Below, piece after piece: positions 40,358-49,905 of a stretch of 64,000 bases of DNA. The notes below the pieces were generated by a model. That model did no database searches. It had not been told where the DNA came from and was given only the letters and a program-made list of their open reading frames with translations. A program made the translations under genes and the position numbers. Within the stretch, counting starts at the first letter, position 1. The number at the start of each line of letters is the position of its first letter. This stretch comes from Stenotrophomonas aracearum (GTDB lineage: Bacteria; Pseudomonadota; Gammaproteobacteria; Xanthomonadales; Xanthomonadaceae), in assembly GCF_031834615.1 (NCBI RefSeq), contig NZ_CP115543.1, forward strand, positions 3,111,001-3,175,000. The letters are read 5' to 3'.

Positions 40358-41250
40358 TAACGCCGACCCTCCGCCTGACTGCCGCCCACGACACCGTGCT
40401 GGCCGCCACCCGCAGCGCCCCCGGGCGTCGCGGCACCGTGCTGTTCGCCCATGGCTTCGGCCAGACCCGGCACGCCTGGACCGCCACCGCGCAGTCGCTG
40501 GAAACGGCCGGTTACCAGACCCTGGCCTACGACGCGCGCGGTCACGGCGATTCGGACTGGAACCCAGCCGACCTGCCCTATCACGGCGAACAGTTCGCCG
40601 ATGACCTGATCGTGCTGGCCGGCGAACAGCCGCAGCCGCCGGTGCTGGTGGCGGCCTCGATGGGTGGCCTGTTCGGCCTGCTCGCCGAAGCGCGCTGGCC
40701 GGGCCTGTTCTCGGCCATGGTACTGGTCGACATCACCCCGCGCTGGGATACCGCCGGGGTCGAAAAGATCCTGATGTTCATGACCGCGCACCCGGACGGG
40801 TTCGCGTCGCTGGAACAGGCCGCCGACGTGATCTCCGCCTACATGCCGCACCGCCCGCGCAAGTCGGAAGACTCGCTGCGCGCACTGCTGCGCGAAGACG
40901 GCCACGGCCGCTGGCGCTGGCATTGGGACCCGCGCCTGGTCGCCGAACTGGCGCGCGACAGCGAACAGCACCAGGACGCGCTCGCCGAGGCGGCGCGCCA
41001 GGTGAAATGCCCGGTGCTGCTGGTCAGCGGCGGGCGCAGCACCCTGGTCACCCCGCAAACGGTGGCCGAATTCCTGGCGTTGGTACCGCACGCCCGCCAC
41101 GTGCAGTTGCCGGAGGCCACCCACATGGTCGCCGGCGACGACAACAACGCCTTTACCGCTACTGTGTTGGACTATCTGGACGTGTTGCCCTCGGCCTCCG
41201 CCGTGGCACTGTCCGCCACAACCGAGCACGTCACCGGAGCACGCTCATGA
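40354..41250 (+). CDS. Alpha/beta hydrolase in TetR–fadE locus
   Basis: 298 residues, cytosolic (no signal peptide). Oxyanion region TVLFAHGFGQTRHAW, YDARGHGDSDW, nucleophile Ser in VAASMGGLFGLLAEA, acid in LLVSGGRSTLVTP, His in LPEATHMVAGDDN. Typical epoxide hydrolase/esterase-like fold; a thioesterase or ester-cleaving role feeding fadE is plausible but unproven. ATG 40354 has no ribosome-binding site and sits 7 nt after the −10, so the mRNA may be leaderless. Its stop overlaps the fadE start (ATGA). Confidence 0.9.
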   Translation: MVTPTLRLTAAHDTVLAATRSAPGRRGTVLFAHGFGQTRHAWTATAQSLETAGYQTLAYDARGHGDSDWNPADLPYHGEQFADDLIVLAGEQPQPPVLVAASMGGLFGLLAEARWPGLFSAMVLVDITPRWDTAGVEKILMFMTAHPDGFASLEQAADVISAYMPHRPRKSEDSLRALLREDGHGRWRWHWDPRLVAELARDSEQHQDALAEAARQVKCPVLLVSGGRSTLVTPQTVAEFLALVPHARHVQLPEATHMVAGDDNNAFTATVLDYLDVLPSASAVALSATTEHVTGARS

Positions 41251-43724
41251 GCTATGTCGTCCCCTTCCTTGCCATCCTGCTGGCAGGCGCCGTCGTCGCC
41301 TACCATCGCGGCCGGCTGATCACCTGGACGCTGGCCAGCCTGGCGCTGCTGGCGGCCTGCTGGTTCATTCCATACGTCAACCAGACCGCCACGATCGTGG
41401 CCGCGGCCGTCGTCGCCGTCATCGCCGTGCCGCTGCTGCTGCCGTTCATCCGCAAGCCGCTGCTGACCGCGCCGATGATGAAGGTGTTCCGCAAGGTGCT
41501 GCCACCGCTGTCGCAGACCGAGCGCATCGCCCTGGAAACCGGTTCGGTCGGTTTCGAAGGCGAGCTGTTCACCGGCGACCCGGACTGGAACAAGCTGCTC
41601 AACTACCCCAAGCCGCAGCTCACCGCTGAAGAACAGGCCTTCCTCGACGGCCCGGTGGAAGAACTGTGCGCGATGGTCAACGACTGGGAAATCACCCACG
41701 TCTACGCCGACCTGCCGCCGGAACTGTGGGCCTTCATCAAGAAGAACAAGTTCTTCGGCATGATCATTCCGAAGGAATACGGCGGCCTGGGCTTCAGCGC
41801 GCTGGCCCACCACAAGGTGATCCAGAAGCTGGCCTCGGTGTCGAGCGTGGTGAGCTCCACCGTCGGCGTGCCGAACTCGCTCGGCCCGGGCGAACTGCTG
41901 GTGCATTACGGCACCCAGGCGCAGAAGGACCAGTACCTGCCGCGCCTGGCCGACGGCCGTGAAGTCCCCTGCTTCGGCCTGACCGGCCCGTTCGCCGGTT
42001 CGGACGCGACCTCCATTCCCGACTACGGCATCGTCTGCCGTGGCGAGTGGAACGGCGAGCAGGTGCTCGGCGTCAAGCTGACCTTCGACAAGCGCTACAT
42101 CACCCTGGCCCCGGTCGCGACCCTGATCGGCATGGCCTTCCGCATGTACGACCCGGACGGCCTGATCGGCCCGACCCGCGACATCGGCATCACCCTCGGC
42201 CTGCTGCCGCGCGACACCGCCGGCGTTGAAATCGGCCGCCGCCACTTCCCGCTGAACTCGACCTTCCAGAACGGTCCGATCCGCGGCAAGGACGTCTTCA
42301 TTCCGCTGACCCAGCTGATCGGTGGCGCGGAAATGGCCGGCAAGGGCTGGAACATGCTCAACGAGTGCCTCGCCGTCGGCCGCTCGATCACCCTGCCCTC
42401 CACCGCCAGCGGCGGTGCCAAGGCCGGCGCGGTGGTCACCGGTGCCTACGCCCGCATCCGCAAGCAGTTCGGCCTCTCGGTCGGCCGTTTCGAGGGCGTG
42501 GAAGAAGCCCTCGCGCGCATCGGCGGCAAGGCCTACGCGATCAGCGCCCTGTGCCAGGCCACCGCGGCTGCGGTGGATCGCGGCGACGTGCCCTCGGTGC
42601 CGTCGGCAATCGCCAAGTACCACTGCACGACCATGAGCCGTGAAGTGATCTCCGACGTCATGGACGTGATCGGCGGCAAGGGCATCATCCTCGGGCCGCG
42701 CAACTTCGCCGGCCGCAGCTGGCAGGCCGCGCCGATCGCGATCACCGTGGAAGGCGCCAACATCATGACCCGCAGCCTGCTGATCTTCGGCCAGGGTGCG
42801 ATCCTCTGCCACCCGTGGGTGCTGCAGGAAATGAAGGCTGCGCAGGACCCGGACACCAGGGCCGGCCTGCAGTCGTTCGACCGTAGCCTGTTCGGTCACA
42901 TCCGCTTCGGCATCTCCAACGCGGTCCGCTCGTTCTGGCTCGGCCTGACCGGCGCACGCTTCGGCGCCGCGCCGGGCGACGCCTACACCCGCCGTTACTT
43001 CCGCAAGCTGGACCGTTACTCGGCCAACCTCGCGCTGATGGCCGACATCTCGATGATGACCCTGGGCGGCAAGCTCAAGTTCAAGGAATCGCTGTCCGGC
43101 CGCCTGGGCGACGTGCTGAGCCACGTGTACATGACCAGCGCCATGCTTAAGCGTTACCACGACGAAGGCGCACCGGCGGCCGACCAGCCGCTGCTGGCCT
43201 GGGCCTTCCATGACAGCGTGCACAAGATCGAAGAGTCGCTGTCGGCTGCGCTGCGCAACTTCCCGATCCGCCCGATCGGCTGGCTGATGTGGCTGCTGAT
43301 CTTCCCGTTCGGCCGCCGCGCCGAAGCCCCCGGCGACCGCCTGGGCCACCGCGTGGCCGCGCTGCTGATGGCGCCCAACGAAGCCCGCGACCGCCTCGCC
43401 AGCGGCGTGTTCCTGACCCCGTGCGAAAACAATCCGGGTGGCCGCATCAACAGCTACCTGTCCAAGGCGATCATGGCCGAACCGGTCGAGCGCAAGTTCA
43501 TCAAGGCACTGAAGACCAAGGGCATCGAAGCCCTCGACTTCACCGCCCAGCTGGACGAAGCCGTGGCCGAAGGCGTGATCACCCAGGACGAGCGCACCCT
43601 GCTCGAAGAGCTGCGCACGCTGACCATGGACACCATCACCGTGGACGACTTCGAACCGCACGAACTGCGTTCGGCCAGCTACTACGACCGCGAACGCAAG
43701 GACGCCCAGTCGCAGGCGGCATAA
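41247..43724 (+). CDS. fadE: Acyl-CoA dehydrogenase, FadE type
   Basis: First oxidation step of fatty-acid beta-oxidation (FAD-dependent), membrane-linked in this class. 825 residues against 814 for E. coli FadE. N-terminal membrane segments (FLAILLAGAVVAYHRG; LASLALLAACWFIPYV; IVAAAVVAVIAVPLLLPF), then the ACAD domain: FGMIIPKEYGGLGFS, CFGLTGPFAGSDATS, GKGIILGPRNFAGRSW, and the long FadE C-terminal domain. Translationally coupled to the upstream hydrolase and probably repressed by the divergent TetR protein. A strong terminator follows. Confidence 0.96.
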   Translation: MSYVVPFLAILLAGAVVAYHRGRLITWTLASLALLAACWFIPYVNQTATIVAAAVVAVIAVPLLLPFIRKPLLTAPMMKVFRKVLPPLSQTERIALETGSVGFEGELFTGDPDWNKLLNYPKPQLTAEEQAFLDGPVEELCAMVNDWEITHVYADLPPELWAFIKKNKFFGMIIPKEYGGLGFSALAHHKVIQKLASVSSVVSSTVGVPNSLGPGELLVHYGTQAQKDQYLPRLADGREVPCFGLTGPFAGSDATSIPDYGIVCRGEWNGEQVLGVKLTFDKRYITLAPVATLIGMAFRMYDPDGLIGPTRDIGITLGLLPRDTAGVEIGRRHFPLNSTFQNGPIRGKDVFIPLTQLIGGAEMAGKGWNMLNECLAVGRSITLPSTASGGAKAGAVVTGAYARIRKQFGLSVGRFEGVEEALARIGGKAYAISALCQATAAAVDRGDVPSVPSAIAKYHCTTMSREVISDVMDVIGGKGIILGPRNFAGRSWQAAPIAITVEGANIMTRSLLIFGQGAILCHPWVLQEMKAAQDPDTRAGLQSFDRSLFGHIRFGISNAVRSFWLGLTGARFGAAPGDAYTRRYFRKLDRYSANLALMADISMMTLGGKLKFKESLSGRLGDVLSHVYMTSAMLKRYHDEGAPAADQPLLAWAFHDSVHKIEESLSAALRNFPIRPIGWLMWLLIFPFGRRAEAPGDRLGHRVAALLMAPNEARDRLASGVFLTPCENNPGGRINSYLSKAIMAEPVERKFIKALKTKGIEALDFTAQLDEAVAEGVITQDERTLLEELRTLTMDTITVDDFEPHELRSASYYDRERKDAQSQAA

Positions 43725-43743
43725 CCGCCACCAGCAGCACCCC

Positions 43744-43773
43744 AACGGCGGACTTCGGTCCGCCGTTTTTTTT
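43744..43773 (+). terminator. Rho-independent terminator of fadE (UUCG loop)
   Basis: AACGGCGGAC–TTCG–GTCCGCCGTT then TTTTTT. The T-run ends 12 bp before the start codon of the next gene. Confidence 0.95.
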
Positions 43774-43785
43774 GAGGACGAACCC

Positions 43786-44259
43786 ATGACCGCACCCCTG
43801 TTGACCCTCTACCACCGCATGCAACGCTGGCCGGCCGGCCAGTGGCTGTTCTCCCGCGCGGTCTGCTTCAAAGCCCCTTACTTCGCCAGCATCGCCCCGC
43901 GCATCACCCGCCTCGAACCCGGCCGCTGCGAAGGCCGCATCGCCCACCGGCGCAAGGTCACCAACCACATCGGCACCGTGCACGCGATCGCCCTGTGCAA
44001 CCTGGCCGAACTCACCGCCGGCCTGATGGTCGACGCCTCGCTGCCACGCGGCATGCGCTGGATCCCGAAAGGGATGGAAGTGAAGTACCTCGCCAAGGCG
44101 GTGGGAACCCAGCACGCGGTGGCGGTGCCGGAGATTCCGATTGTCTCGGCGGCGGCGGGGTATGGGCTGCCGGTGAAGGTTGTCGTCAGCGATGACGGCG
44201 GCACTGCTGTGTTTGAAGCGAAGATCGAGATGTGGGTGTCGCCGGTGAAGCGTGGTTGA
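43786..44259 (+). CDS. DUF4442 hot-dog fold thioesterase-like protein
   Basis: 157 residues matching DUF4442 (hot-dog fold, related to acyl-CoA thioesterases): SIAPRITRLEPGRCEGRI, then NHIGTVHAIALCNLAELTAG, the central helix of the fold, and KGMEVKYLAKAVGT. A function in acyl-CoA metabolism fits its place after fadE. The SD GAGGA precedes ATG 43786, but a strong terminator lies immediately upstream, so it needs readthrough or a promoter inside the fadE end. The last ~70 bp lead into the composite repeat. Confidence 0.9.
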   Translation: MTAPLLTLYHRMQRWPAGQWLFSRAVCFKAPYFASIAPRITRLEPGRCEGRIAHRRKVTNHIGTVHAIALCNLAELTAGLMVDASLPRGMRWIPKGMEVKYLAKAVGTQHAVAVPEIPIVSAAAGYGLPVKVVVSDDGGTAVFEAKIEMWVSPVKRG

Positions 44260-44292
44260 TTGCCTGTTCCGCTCAAAGCAGCGCTTCAGTGC

Positions 44293-44678
44293 TACGTGCA
44301 GGGGCGGCCGCCGGGCAGCCCCGCTCCGGGACACGCCGTGAATACGTCCATGTAGGCTGCTAGAAAACATCCATGTTTTCTAGCGTCCCTCCGGGGGCTA
44401 CCCGGCGGCCGCCCCCATACAGGGTCGTGTGCGGTGAGGAAGAGCAGCCGGGCAGAGCCCGGCTCTACCGCCTTTGGATGACTCACCTGCCCACTATCGG
44501 AGGGTCGGCGGGGGTGGGTTTGAGGGGGCACGAGCCGCATGGATGCGGCGATGAGCCTACATGGATGTATTTACGGCGTCCCCCACAAACCCGCACCCGA
44601 CGGCCCTGACCAGGGAAACCATGCAGACGGCTGCTGTTCGCCTGAATCCAACAGCAGTCGGGCAGAGCCCGGCTCTAC
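44293..44678 (-). repeat. Composite long repeat, copy 2 (inverted relative to 31731–32137)
   Basis: About 386 bp, reverse complement of copy 1 over most of its length. The ~145-bp module with GCTAGAAAACAT/ATGTTTTCTAGC (here 44361–44386) is nearly identical; the CGCATCCATGCG module and the flanks with TTCAGGCGAACAG also match. The middle part differs: copy 2 carries a GTAG unit (about 44449–44471) where copy 1 has unrelated sequence. It fills the gap between the DUF4442 and DUF1304 genes; small frames inside it are not considered genes. Confidence 0.85.
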
Positions 44679-44721
44679 GGACGGTGTGCAATCCGGGATG
44701 GTGTGGACGTACGACATGCAA

Positions 44722-45078
44722 TCATGCAGGCACGAATTGCCAGGCGATCACGGCGAGGATCGCCGGCACTGCCTGGATGAAGAAGATCCGCCGGTTGACG
44801 CTGTACGCCCCGTAGCAGCCCGCCACGATCACGCAGCCCAGCATGAAGTTCACCAGCATCGGCAGGTGATCGAACAGGCCCCAGAACAGGCCTGCCGCCA
44901 GGAAGCCGTTGTACAGCCCCTGGTTGGCCGCCAGTACCCGCGTCAGCTCCGCCTTCTCCGGCGTGTTGCGGAACGTCTTCAGCCCCAGCGGGCGCGTCCA
45001 CAGGAACATCTCCAACACCAGGAAGTACACGTGCAACAGCGCGACCACCAGGGTCAGGATTACAGCGGTCCAGTACAT
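44722..45078 (-). CDS. DUF1304 family membrane protein
   Basis: 118 residues with four hydrophobic helices (TAVILTLVVALLHVYFLVLE; FLAAGLFWGLFDHLPML; FMLGCVIVAGCYGAYSV; AVPAILAVIAWQFV). The pattern VLAANQGLYNGFLAAGL is characteristic of DUF1304. Function is unknown. ATG 45078; it lies 29 bp after the transporter gene on the same strand and may be co-transcribed. Confidence 0.9.
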   Translation of the reverse strand: MYWTAVILTLVVALLHVYFLVLEMFLWTRPLGLKTFRNTPEKAELTRVLAANQGLYNGFLAAGLFWGLFDHLPMLVNFMLGCVIVAGCYGAYSVNRRIFFIQAVPAILAVIAWQFVPA

Positions 45079-45107
45079 GCGCACACCTCGAACAAGTTGG
45101 AAACAGC

Positions 45108-46439
45108 TTACTCCGGCCGCTCCGCCGGCAGCTTCTTTTCTTCGCGCAGCAGCCCGAACGCCGCCGTCGTCATGATCCCCGCCACCACCAGCCCGCCCGC
45201 GAACACCGCACTCGAACCGAACACCGACAGCCCCTTGTGTACCCACGCGAACGTCAGGTCGCCCGCTCGGTACACCACCGTGTCGATCGCCGCGCCCGCC
45301 TTGTAGCGCCACTGCCGGTCCACCCGCGTGAAGATCGTCTCCCGCGCCGGCTTCGCCAGCGAAAACTCACTCGCCCGCGTCAGCACCTGCACGATCGCCA
45401 CCATCACCGGCAGCGGCGACGCCGCCAGCACCGAAAACCCCGCAATGATCGCAAAGCCCGGAATCAACAGCGCCGGCGCGATCCCGAACCGCGACAACAA
45501 CCAGCGCGTCACCCCCAGCTGCAGCACCAGCGTCAGCGCATTGATCGCCAGATCGATCCGCGAATAGAACGCCGTGCTTGCCGCCGCATCCGTATACAAC
45601 CGCCGCACGATCGACGCCTGCTCGTTGTACAGCAGCGTCCCGATCCCCACCCCGAACACCACCATCACCGCCAGCCAGCGCAGCAGCGGCTCACGCGCGA
45701 TCAGCCTCAGCCCATCCAGCACGCCCCCGCCCATCGGCGTCTCCCCCGACACCAACTGCTGCTCCCGCTCGCGCGCCACCGCCCACAGGCGCAGCCGCCA
45801 GATGCAGAACAGGCAGATGCACAGGAACCCCGCCGACACCAGCATCAGGTTCGCGATCCCCACCCGCTGCACCAGCGTCGACGTCAGCGTCGGCCCCAGG
45901 AATGCCCCGATCGTCCCCGCCGCCCCGATGTACCCGTAGAACGCCCGCGCCTGCACGTTCGAGAACACGTCCGCCATGAAGCTCCAGAACACCGCCACCG
46001 CGAACAGGTTGAACACCGCCGCCCAGAAGAAGAACAGCATCCCCCGCCCCGGCACCCCGCTGTCGAACAGCACGTAGAACCCCAGCAGCGTCGCAATGAA
46101 GAACCCGTACACCAGCGGCAGGAACACCCGGCGCGGATAACGGCTCACCAGCGCCCCGTACAGCGGCTGCAGGATCACCATGATCACGAACACCCCCGTG
46201 AACAGCACCTGCAGCACGAAGTCCTGCAGCGCGATCCCGCGCCCCGCGAACCACCCGATCAACGCCGGCGGGAACACCGCCTGCAGGTCCGCCGACGCCG
46301 CCATCGCCTCCCGCACCGGGCGCAGCACGTAATACCCGCTGAGCAGGCAGAAGAAGTACACGCACGCCCACAGCAGCGGCGGCGACTGGCGCAGCGCCGC
46401 GCGCAGGCCGGTCGGCGCGGTCGAAGGTACGGCGGTCAT
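45108..46439 (-). CDS. MFS-like NTP/NDP exchange-type transporter
   Basis: 443 residues, about 12 membrane helices. YYVLRPVREAMAASADL near the N-terminus is the mark of the ATP:ADP antiporter-like branch seen in many non-parasitic bacteria; the rest (FSFMADVFSNVQARAFYGYI region, LYNEQASIVRRLYTDAA, KAGAAIDTVVYRAGDL) fits this group. In free-living bacteria the transported compound is unknown, so nucleotide exchange is only the family name. ATG 46439 was chosen over an upstream in-frame start. Divergent from the GMC oxidoreductase. Confidence 0.82.
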   Translation of the reverse strand: MTAVPSTAPTGLRAALRQSPPLLWACVYFFCLLSGYYVLRPVREAMAASADLQAVFPPALIGWFAGRGIALQDFVLQVLFTGVFVIMVILQPLYGALVSRYPRRVFLPLVYGFFIATLLGFYVLFDSGVPGRGMLFFFWAAVFNLFAVAVFWSFMADVFSNVQARAFYGYIGAAGTIGAFLGPTLTSTLVQRVGIANLMLVSAGFLCICLFCIWRLRLWAVAREREQQLVSGETPMGGGVLDGLRLIAREPLLRWLAVMVVFGVGIGTLLYNEQASIVRRLYTDAAASTAFYSRIDLAINALTLVLQLGVTRWLLSRFGIAPALLIPGFAIIAGFSVLAASPLPVMVAIVQVLTRASEFSLAKPARETIFTRVDRQWRYKAGAAIDTVVYRAGDLTFAWVHKGLSVFGSSAVFAGGLVVAGIMTTAAFGLLREEKKLPAERPE

Positions 46440-46541
46440 GGCGCGTGCGCATTCCGGGCGATAAAGCGCGCACGGTAAACGATGCACCGCAACATCGCCA
46501 GTGGTGCCTTATGCTGGCCCGATCACCGTTGGGGAGCGGGC

Positions 46542-48122
46542 ATGTACGACTACATCATCATCGGCGCCGGATCGGCCGGCTGCGTCCTGGCCAACCGGCT
46601 CAGCGCCGACCCGCACTGTCGCGTCCTGCTGCTCGAAGCCGGCCCGCGCGACCGCAACCCCTTCATCCACATGCCCGCCGGCCTCGCCCGCCTGGTCAAC
46701 AACCGCAGCATCAACTGGAACCTGTACACCGAACCACAGCCCGCCCTCGACGGGCGCCGCCTGTGGTGGCCGCGCGGCAAGGTGCTCGGCGGCTCCAGCG
46801 CCATCAACGCCATGTGCTACGTGCGCGGCGTGCCCGCCGACTACGACCGCTGGGCCGCCGCCGGTGCCTCCGGCTGGGAATGGGCACAGGTGCTGCCCTG
46901 GTTCCTGCACAGCGAAGCCAACAGCCGCGGGGCCAGCGAATGGCATGGCGACGCCGGGCCGCTCTCCGTCGCCGACCTGCGCCACCACAATCCCCTGTCC
47001 GACGCCTTCATCAACGCCGCCGTCGAAGCCGGCCACGCCCGCAACCCCGACTTCAACGGCGCAAGCCAAGCCGGTGTCGGCCTCTACCAGGTTACCCAGC
47101 GCGACGGTGCACGCTGCTCCAGCGCCACCGCCTACCTGCGCCCCGCGCGCGGCCGCCGCAACCTCACCGTGCTGACCGGCGCACGGGCGCGCGCACTGAG
47201 CTTCCAGGGCGACACCGCCACCGGGGTGTACTTCCACCAGCATGGCGCGCACCGGCACGCACTGGCCGCGCGCGAGGTCATCCTGAGCGCCGGTGCGATC
47301 CACTCGCCACACCTGCTCATGCTGTCCGGCATCGGTCCCCATCGCCAGCTGCGCGCGCACGGCATCAGCACCCGCGCCGACCTGCCCGGTGTCGGCGGCA
47401 ACCTGCAGGACCACCTCGACATCTGCACCCTCGTGCACACCCATCCCGGGGTCAGCTACGACCGCAGCAACCAGGCCCGCATCGCCTTCGACTACTTCCT
47501 GCGCGGGCATCGTGGCGCCGGCACCAGCAACATCGCCGAAGCCGGCGGCTTCGCCCGCTCGCCGCTCGCCCCCGACGCCGGTGCCGACGTGCAGTTCCAC
47601 TTCGTGCCCGCCATGCTCGACGACCACGGCCGCCACCGCCTGCCCGGCGACGGCTACACCCTGCATGCCTGCGCGCTGCACCCGCGCAGCCGCGGCCGCA
47701 TCCACCTGCGCGATGGCGACCCCACTTCGCCCCCCAGGATCGAACCCAACTATTTGGGCGATGCCGACGGCCACGACCTCGCGATGATGCGGCACTGCGT
47801 GCGCATGTCGCAGCAGATCCTCGCCCAGCCGGCCTTCGACCGCTGGCGCAGCGCACCGATCTTTCCCGCGCGCACCGACCTGGACGACGCCGCGCTGGAC
47901 GCCTTCATCCGCGCCAAGGCCGAAACCATCTACCACCCGGTCGGTACCTGCGCGATGGGCCAGTACGCCGATGCCGTGGTCGACCCCCAGCTGCGCGTGC
48001 ACGGCGTGCGCGGGCTGCGCGTGGTCGACGCCTCGGTCATGCCCACCCTCGTCAGCGGCAACACCAACGCGCCCACGATCATGATTGCCGAGCGCGCCGC
48101 CGCCTGGCTGCGCGACACCTGA
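46542..48122 (+). CDS. GMC-family FAD-dependent oxidoreductase
   Basis: 526 residues. FAD-binding [18 protein letters not shown] at the N-terminus, GMC signature 1 [18 protein letters not shown], signature 2 [16 protein letters not shown], and the active-site His in [10 protein letters not shown] with the second His/Asn region in [15 protein letters not shown]. Similar to choline dehydrogenase and alcohol dehydrogenases of the family; no betaine-pathway gene is adjacent, so the substrate is undecided. GGGGAG lies 6 bp before ATG 46542. Confidence 0.94.
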   Translation: MYDYIIIGAGSAGCVLANRLSADPHCRVLLLEAGPRDRNPFIHMPAGLARLVNNRSINWNLYTEPQPALDGRRLWWPRGKVLGGSSAINAMCYVRGVPADYDRWAAAGASGWEWAQVLPWFLHSEANSRGASEWHGDAGPLSVADLRHHNPLSDAFINAAVEAGHARNPDFNGASQAGVGLYQVTQRDGARCSSATAYLRPARGRRNLTVLTGARARALSFQGDTATGVYFHQHGAHRHALAAREVILSAGAIHSPHLLMLSGIGPHRQLRAHGISTRADLPGVGGNLQDHLDICTLVHTHPGVSYDRSNQARIAFDYFLRGHRGAGTSNIAEAGGFARSPLAPDAGADVQFHFVPAMLDDHGRHRLPGDGYTLHACALHPRSRGRIHLRDGDPTSPPRIEPNYLGDADGHDLAMMRHCVRMSQQILAQPAFDRWRSAPIFPARTDLDDAALDAFIRAKAETIYHPVGTCAMGQYADAVVDPQLRVHGVRGLRVVDASVMPTLVSGNTNAPTIMIAERAAAWLRDT

Positions 48123-48263
48123 ACAGGCCCTCACATGCGGCCATTCTTCCCCTGCAAAAACCGGGCCTTTTCAATGCGATACGCATTCATCTTCGCTCAA
48201 TTTGTGCAATCACGAAAAGCGGCGCTAGAATCGGCCCAAGCAGCTGCGCACAGGCCTTACACG

Positions 48264-49655
48264 ATGAAAGAAAACAGCAGGCGCCGTCCGATCCGTTCGG
48301 CGGCCACCGGTTTGCTGGGCATGCTCATGCCCATCGCCATGTCGTCCACCGCCCAGACCCCGAGTGCGGCCCCGGCCGCCTTCCCGGTCAACATTGAAAA
48401 CAGCGCCGCGCCTGCCATCGCGCATACCCAGCCCGCCGCCTACCGGGCCACCTCGACCACCCCGACCGTGCTGCCACCGGCCGCCGGCTTCAACGTGGCC
48501 AACATCGAATCCATGGCCCAGCAGCTCACCTATGGTGAGCGCGTGCCCGGCATGGCGGTGGCGATCGTGCAGGGCGGCCGCGTGCTCAGCGCGCGCGGCT
48601 ATGGCGTTACCGACGTCAACAACCCGCAGATGGTCGACGCGCACACCGTGTTCCGCCTGGCGTCGCTGTCCAAGGCCTTCGCCGGCACCATGGCCGGCCT
48701 GCTGGTCAACGACGGCACCCTGCGCTGGGACAGCAAGGTCACCGACTACGTGCCCGGCTTCCAGCTGAGCACGCCAGAGGCGACCGACAAGCTGACCGTG
48801 GCCGACCTGCTCAGCCATCGCGTCGGCCTGCCGTACAACGCCTACGACCGCGACGTGGAAGCCAACGCCGAGTACTACACGCTCACCCACAAGCTCGCCT
48901 CGACCTCGCTCAAGTGCCAGCCGGGCGACTGCTACGCGTACCAGAACGTGGCCTTCAGCCTGATCGGCGACGTCGTGTACGCCGCCTCCGGCAGCTTCTA
49001 CGAGCAGTCGGTGGAACGCCGCCTGTTCAAGCCGCTGGGCATGGACGATGCCAGCCTGGGCCTGGCCGGCATCCAGGCCAGCTCGCGCTGGGCGCGTCCG
49101 CACGTGCGCAGCCGCAATGGCTGGGTGTCGCTGACCCCCAAGCCCACCTACTACCGCCTGGCGCCTGCCGCGGGCGTCAATGCCAGCGCCAGCGACATGG
49201 CGCAGTGGCTGCTCGCCCACACCGGTCACCGCCCCGACGTGCTGCCGGCGCCACTGCTGGCCACCCTGCATTCGACCCTGATCAACACCCCCGGCGAAAT
49301 GCGTTCGGGCTGGCGCCGCGAACGCCTGCACTCGGCAGGTTACGCGCTGGGGTGGCGCAACTTCGATTACGCCGGGCATGAAGTGATCTTCCATGCCGGT
49401 GCCGTGCAGGGCTATCGCGGCCTGGTCGCGCTGGTCCCCGAGCGCGACCTCGGCATCGCCATCATGTGGAACGGCGAAAGCAGCCTGCCCAGCGGCCTGC
49501 TGCCGACCGTGCTCGATGCGGCCATGGGCCTGCCCGCGCAGCGTTGGCTGGACGTGGATACGGACTTCGGCAGCGACAACCTGATGACGGAAGACAGCAG
49601 CCCCGGCAAGCGGAAGGGTGTGTCTTCGGATCGGGCGGTGGCTTCGCCGCGGTAA
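48264..49655 (+). CDS. Beta-lactamase-fold serine hydrolase (class C type)
   Basis: 463 residues, exported (GLLGMLMPIAMSSTAQT). Domain of the AmpC/EstB/D-aminopeptidase superfamily: nucleophile motif SxxK as SLSK in FRLASLSKAFAGTM, the YxN motif as YQN in CYAYQNVAFSLIGD, and HAG in IFHAGAVQGYRGLVAL in place of the KTG triad. It could be an esterase or peptidase; true beta-lactamase activity cannot be claimed. An Ala/Pro-rich linker of about 60 residues follows the signal peptide. ATG 48264 was selected over an in-frame start at 48135. A strong terminator follows. Confidence 0.9.
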   Translation: MKENSRRRPIRSAATGLLGMLMPIAMSSTAQTPSAAPAAFPVNIENSAAPAIAHTQPAAYRATSTTPTVLPPAAGFNVANIESMAQQLTYGERVPGMAVAIVQGGRVLSARGYGVTDVNNPQMVDAHTVFRLASLSKAFAGTMAGLLVNDGTLRWDSKVTDYVPGFQLSTPEATDKLTVADLLSHRVGLPYNAYDRDVEANAEYYTLTHKLASTSLKCQPGDCYAYQNVAFSLIGDVVYAASGSFYEQSVERRLFKPLGMDDASLGLAGIQASSRWARPHVRSRNGWVSLTPKPTYYRLAPAAGVNASASDMAQWLLAHTGHRPDVLPAPLLATLHSTLINTPGEMRSGWRRERLHSAGYALGWRNFDYAGHEVIFHAGAVQGYRGLVALVPERDLGIAIMWNGESSLPSGLLPTVLDAAMGLPAQRWLDVDTDFGSDNLMTEDSSPGKRKGVSSDRAVASPR

Positions 49656-49678
49656 GGCGATCCGGATGATGGATGCTG

Positions 49679-49708
49679 AAAAGCGGCCTACGGGCCGCTT
49701 TTTTTTTT
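49679..49708 (+). terminator. Rho-independent terminator of the serine hydrolase gene
   Basis: AAGCGGCC–TACG–GGCCGCTT followed by eight further T. Confidence 0.95.
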
Positions 49709-49731
49709 GGTGCACGCTTCATTGCCGCTGG

Positions 49732-49787
49732 TGCCGGCCGGTGGCCGGTTCCTGACACCGCCTGGGCCGGCCAGCGGCCGGCGCTAC
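49732..49787. repeat. SMAG-type inverted repeat pair
   Basis: TGCCGGCCGGTGGCCGG and GGCCGGCCAGCGGCCGGCGC, ending in CTAC (GTAG on the minus strand). Sits in the gap between convergent transcripts. Confidence 0.75.
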
Positions 49788-49792
49788 CTATC

Positions 49793-49834
49793 GGGATCAA
49801 CGTTCGTTGATCCCTCGCGGGAGGGATTTTTTTT
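49793..49834 (+). terminator. Stacked hairpins with T8 run
   Basis: Perfect hairpin GGGATCAACG–TT–CGTTGATCCC (49793–49814) partly overlapping TCCCTC–GCGG–GAGGGA plus TTTTTTTT (49811–49834). The second is a plausible backup terminator for the plus strand. Confidence 0.75.
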
Positions 49835-49841
49835 GCCGCGC

Positions 49842-49880
49842 AAAAAAAAACTCCCTCCCGCTGGGCTGCCGGGAAGGAGT
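49842..49880 (-). terminator. Rho-independent terminator of the histone-like gene
   Basis: On the minus strand ACTCCTTCCCG–N9–CGGGAGGGAGT followed by nine T, 25 bp after the stop of the lysine-rich gene. Confidence 0.93.
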
Positions 49881-49905
49881 TTCAGGTACGGCTATCGGGA
49901 ATCGA

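Noticed and set aside
48264..49655. Calling the serine hydrolase an AmpC beta-lactamase
   Set aside because: It has SxxK and YxN, but HAG in place of KTG and an unusual linker; many esterases and peptidases share this pattern.
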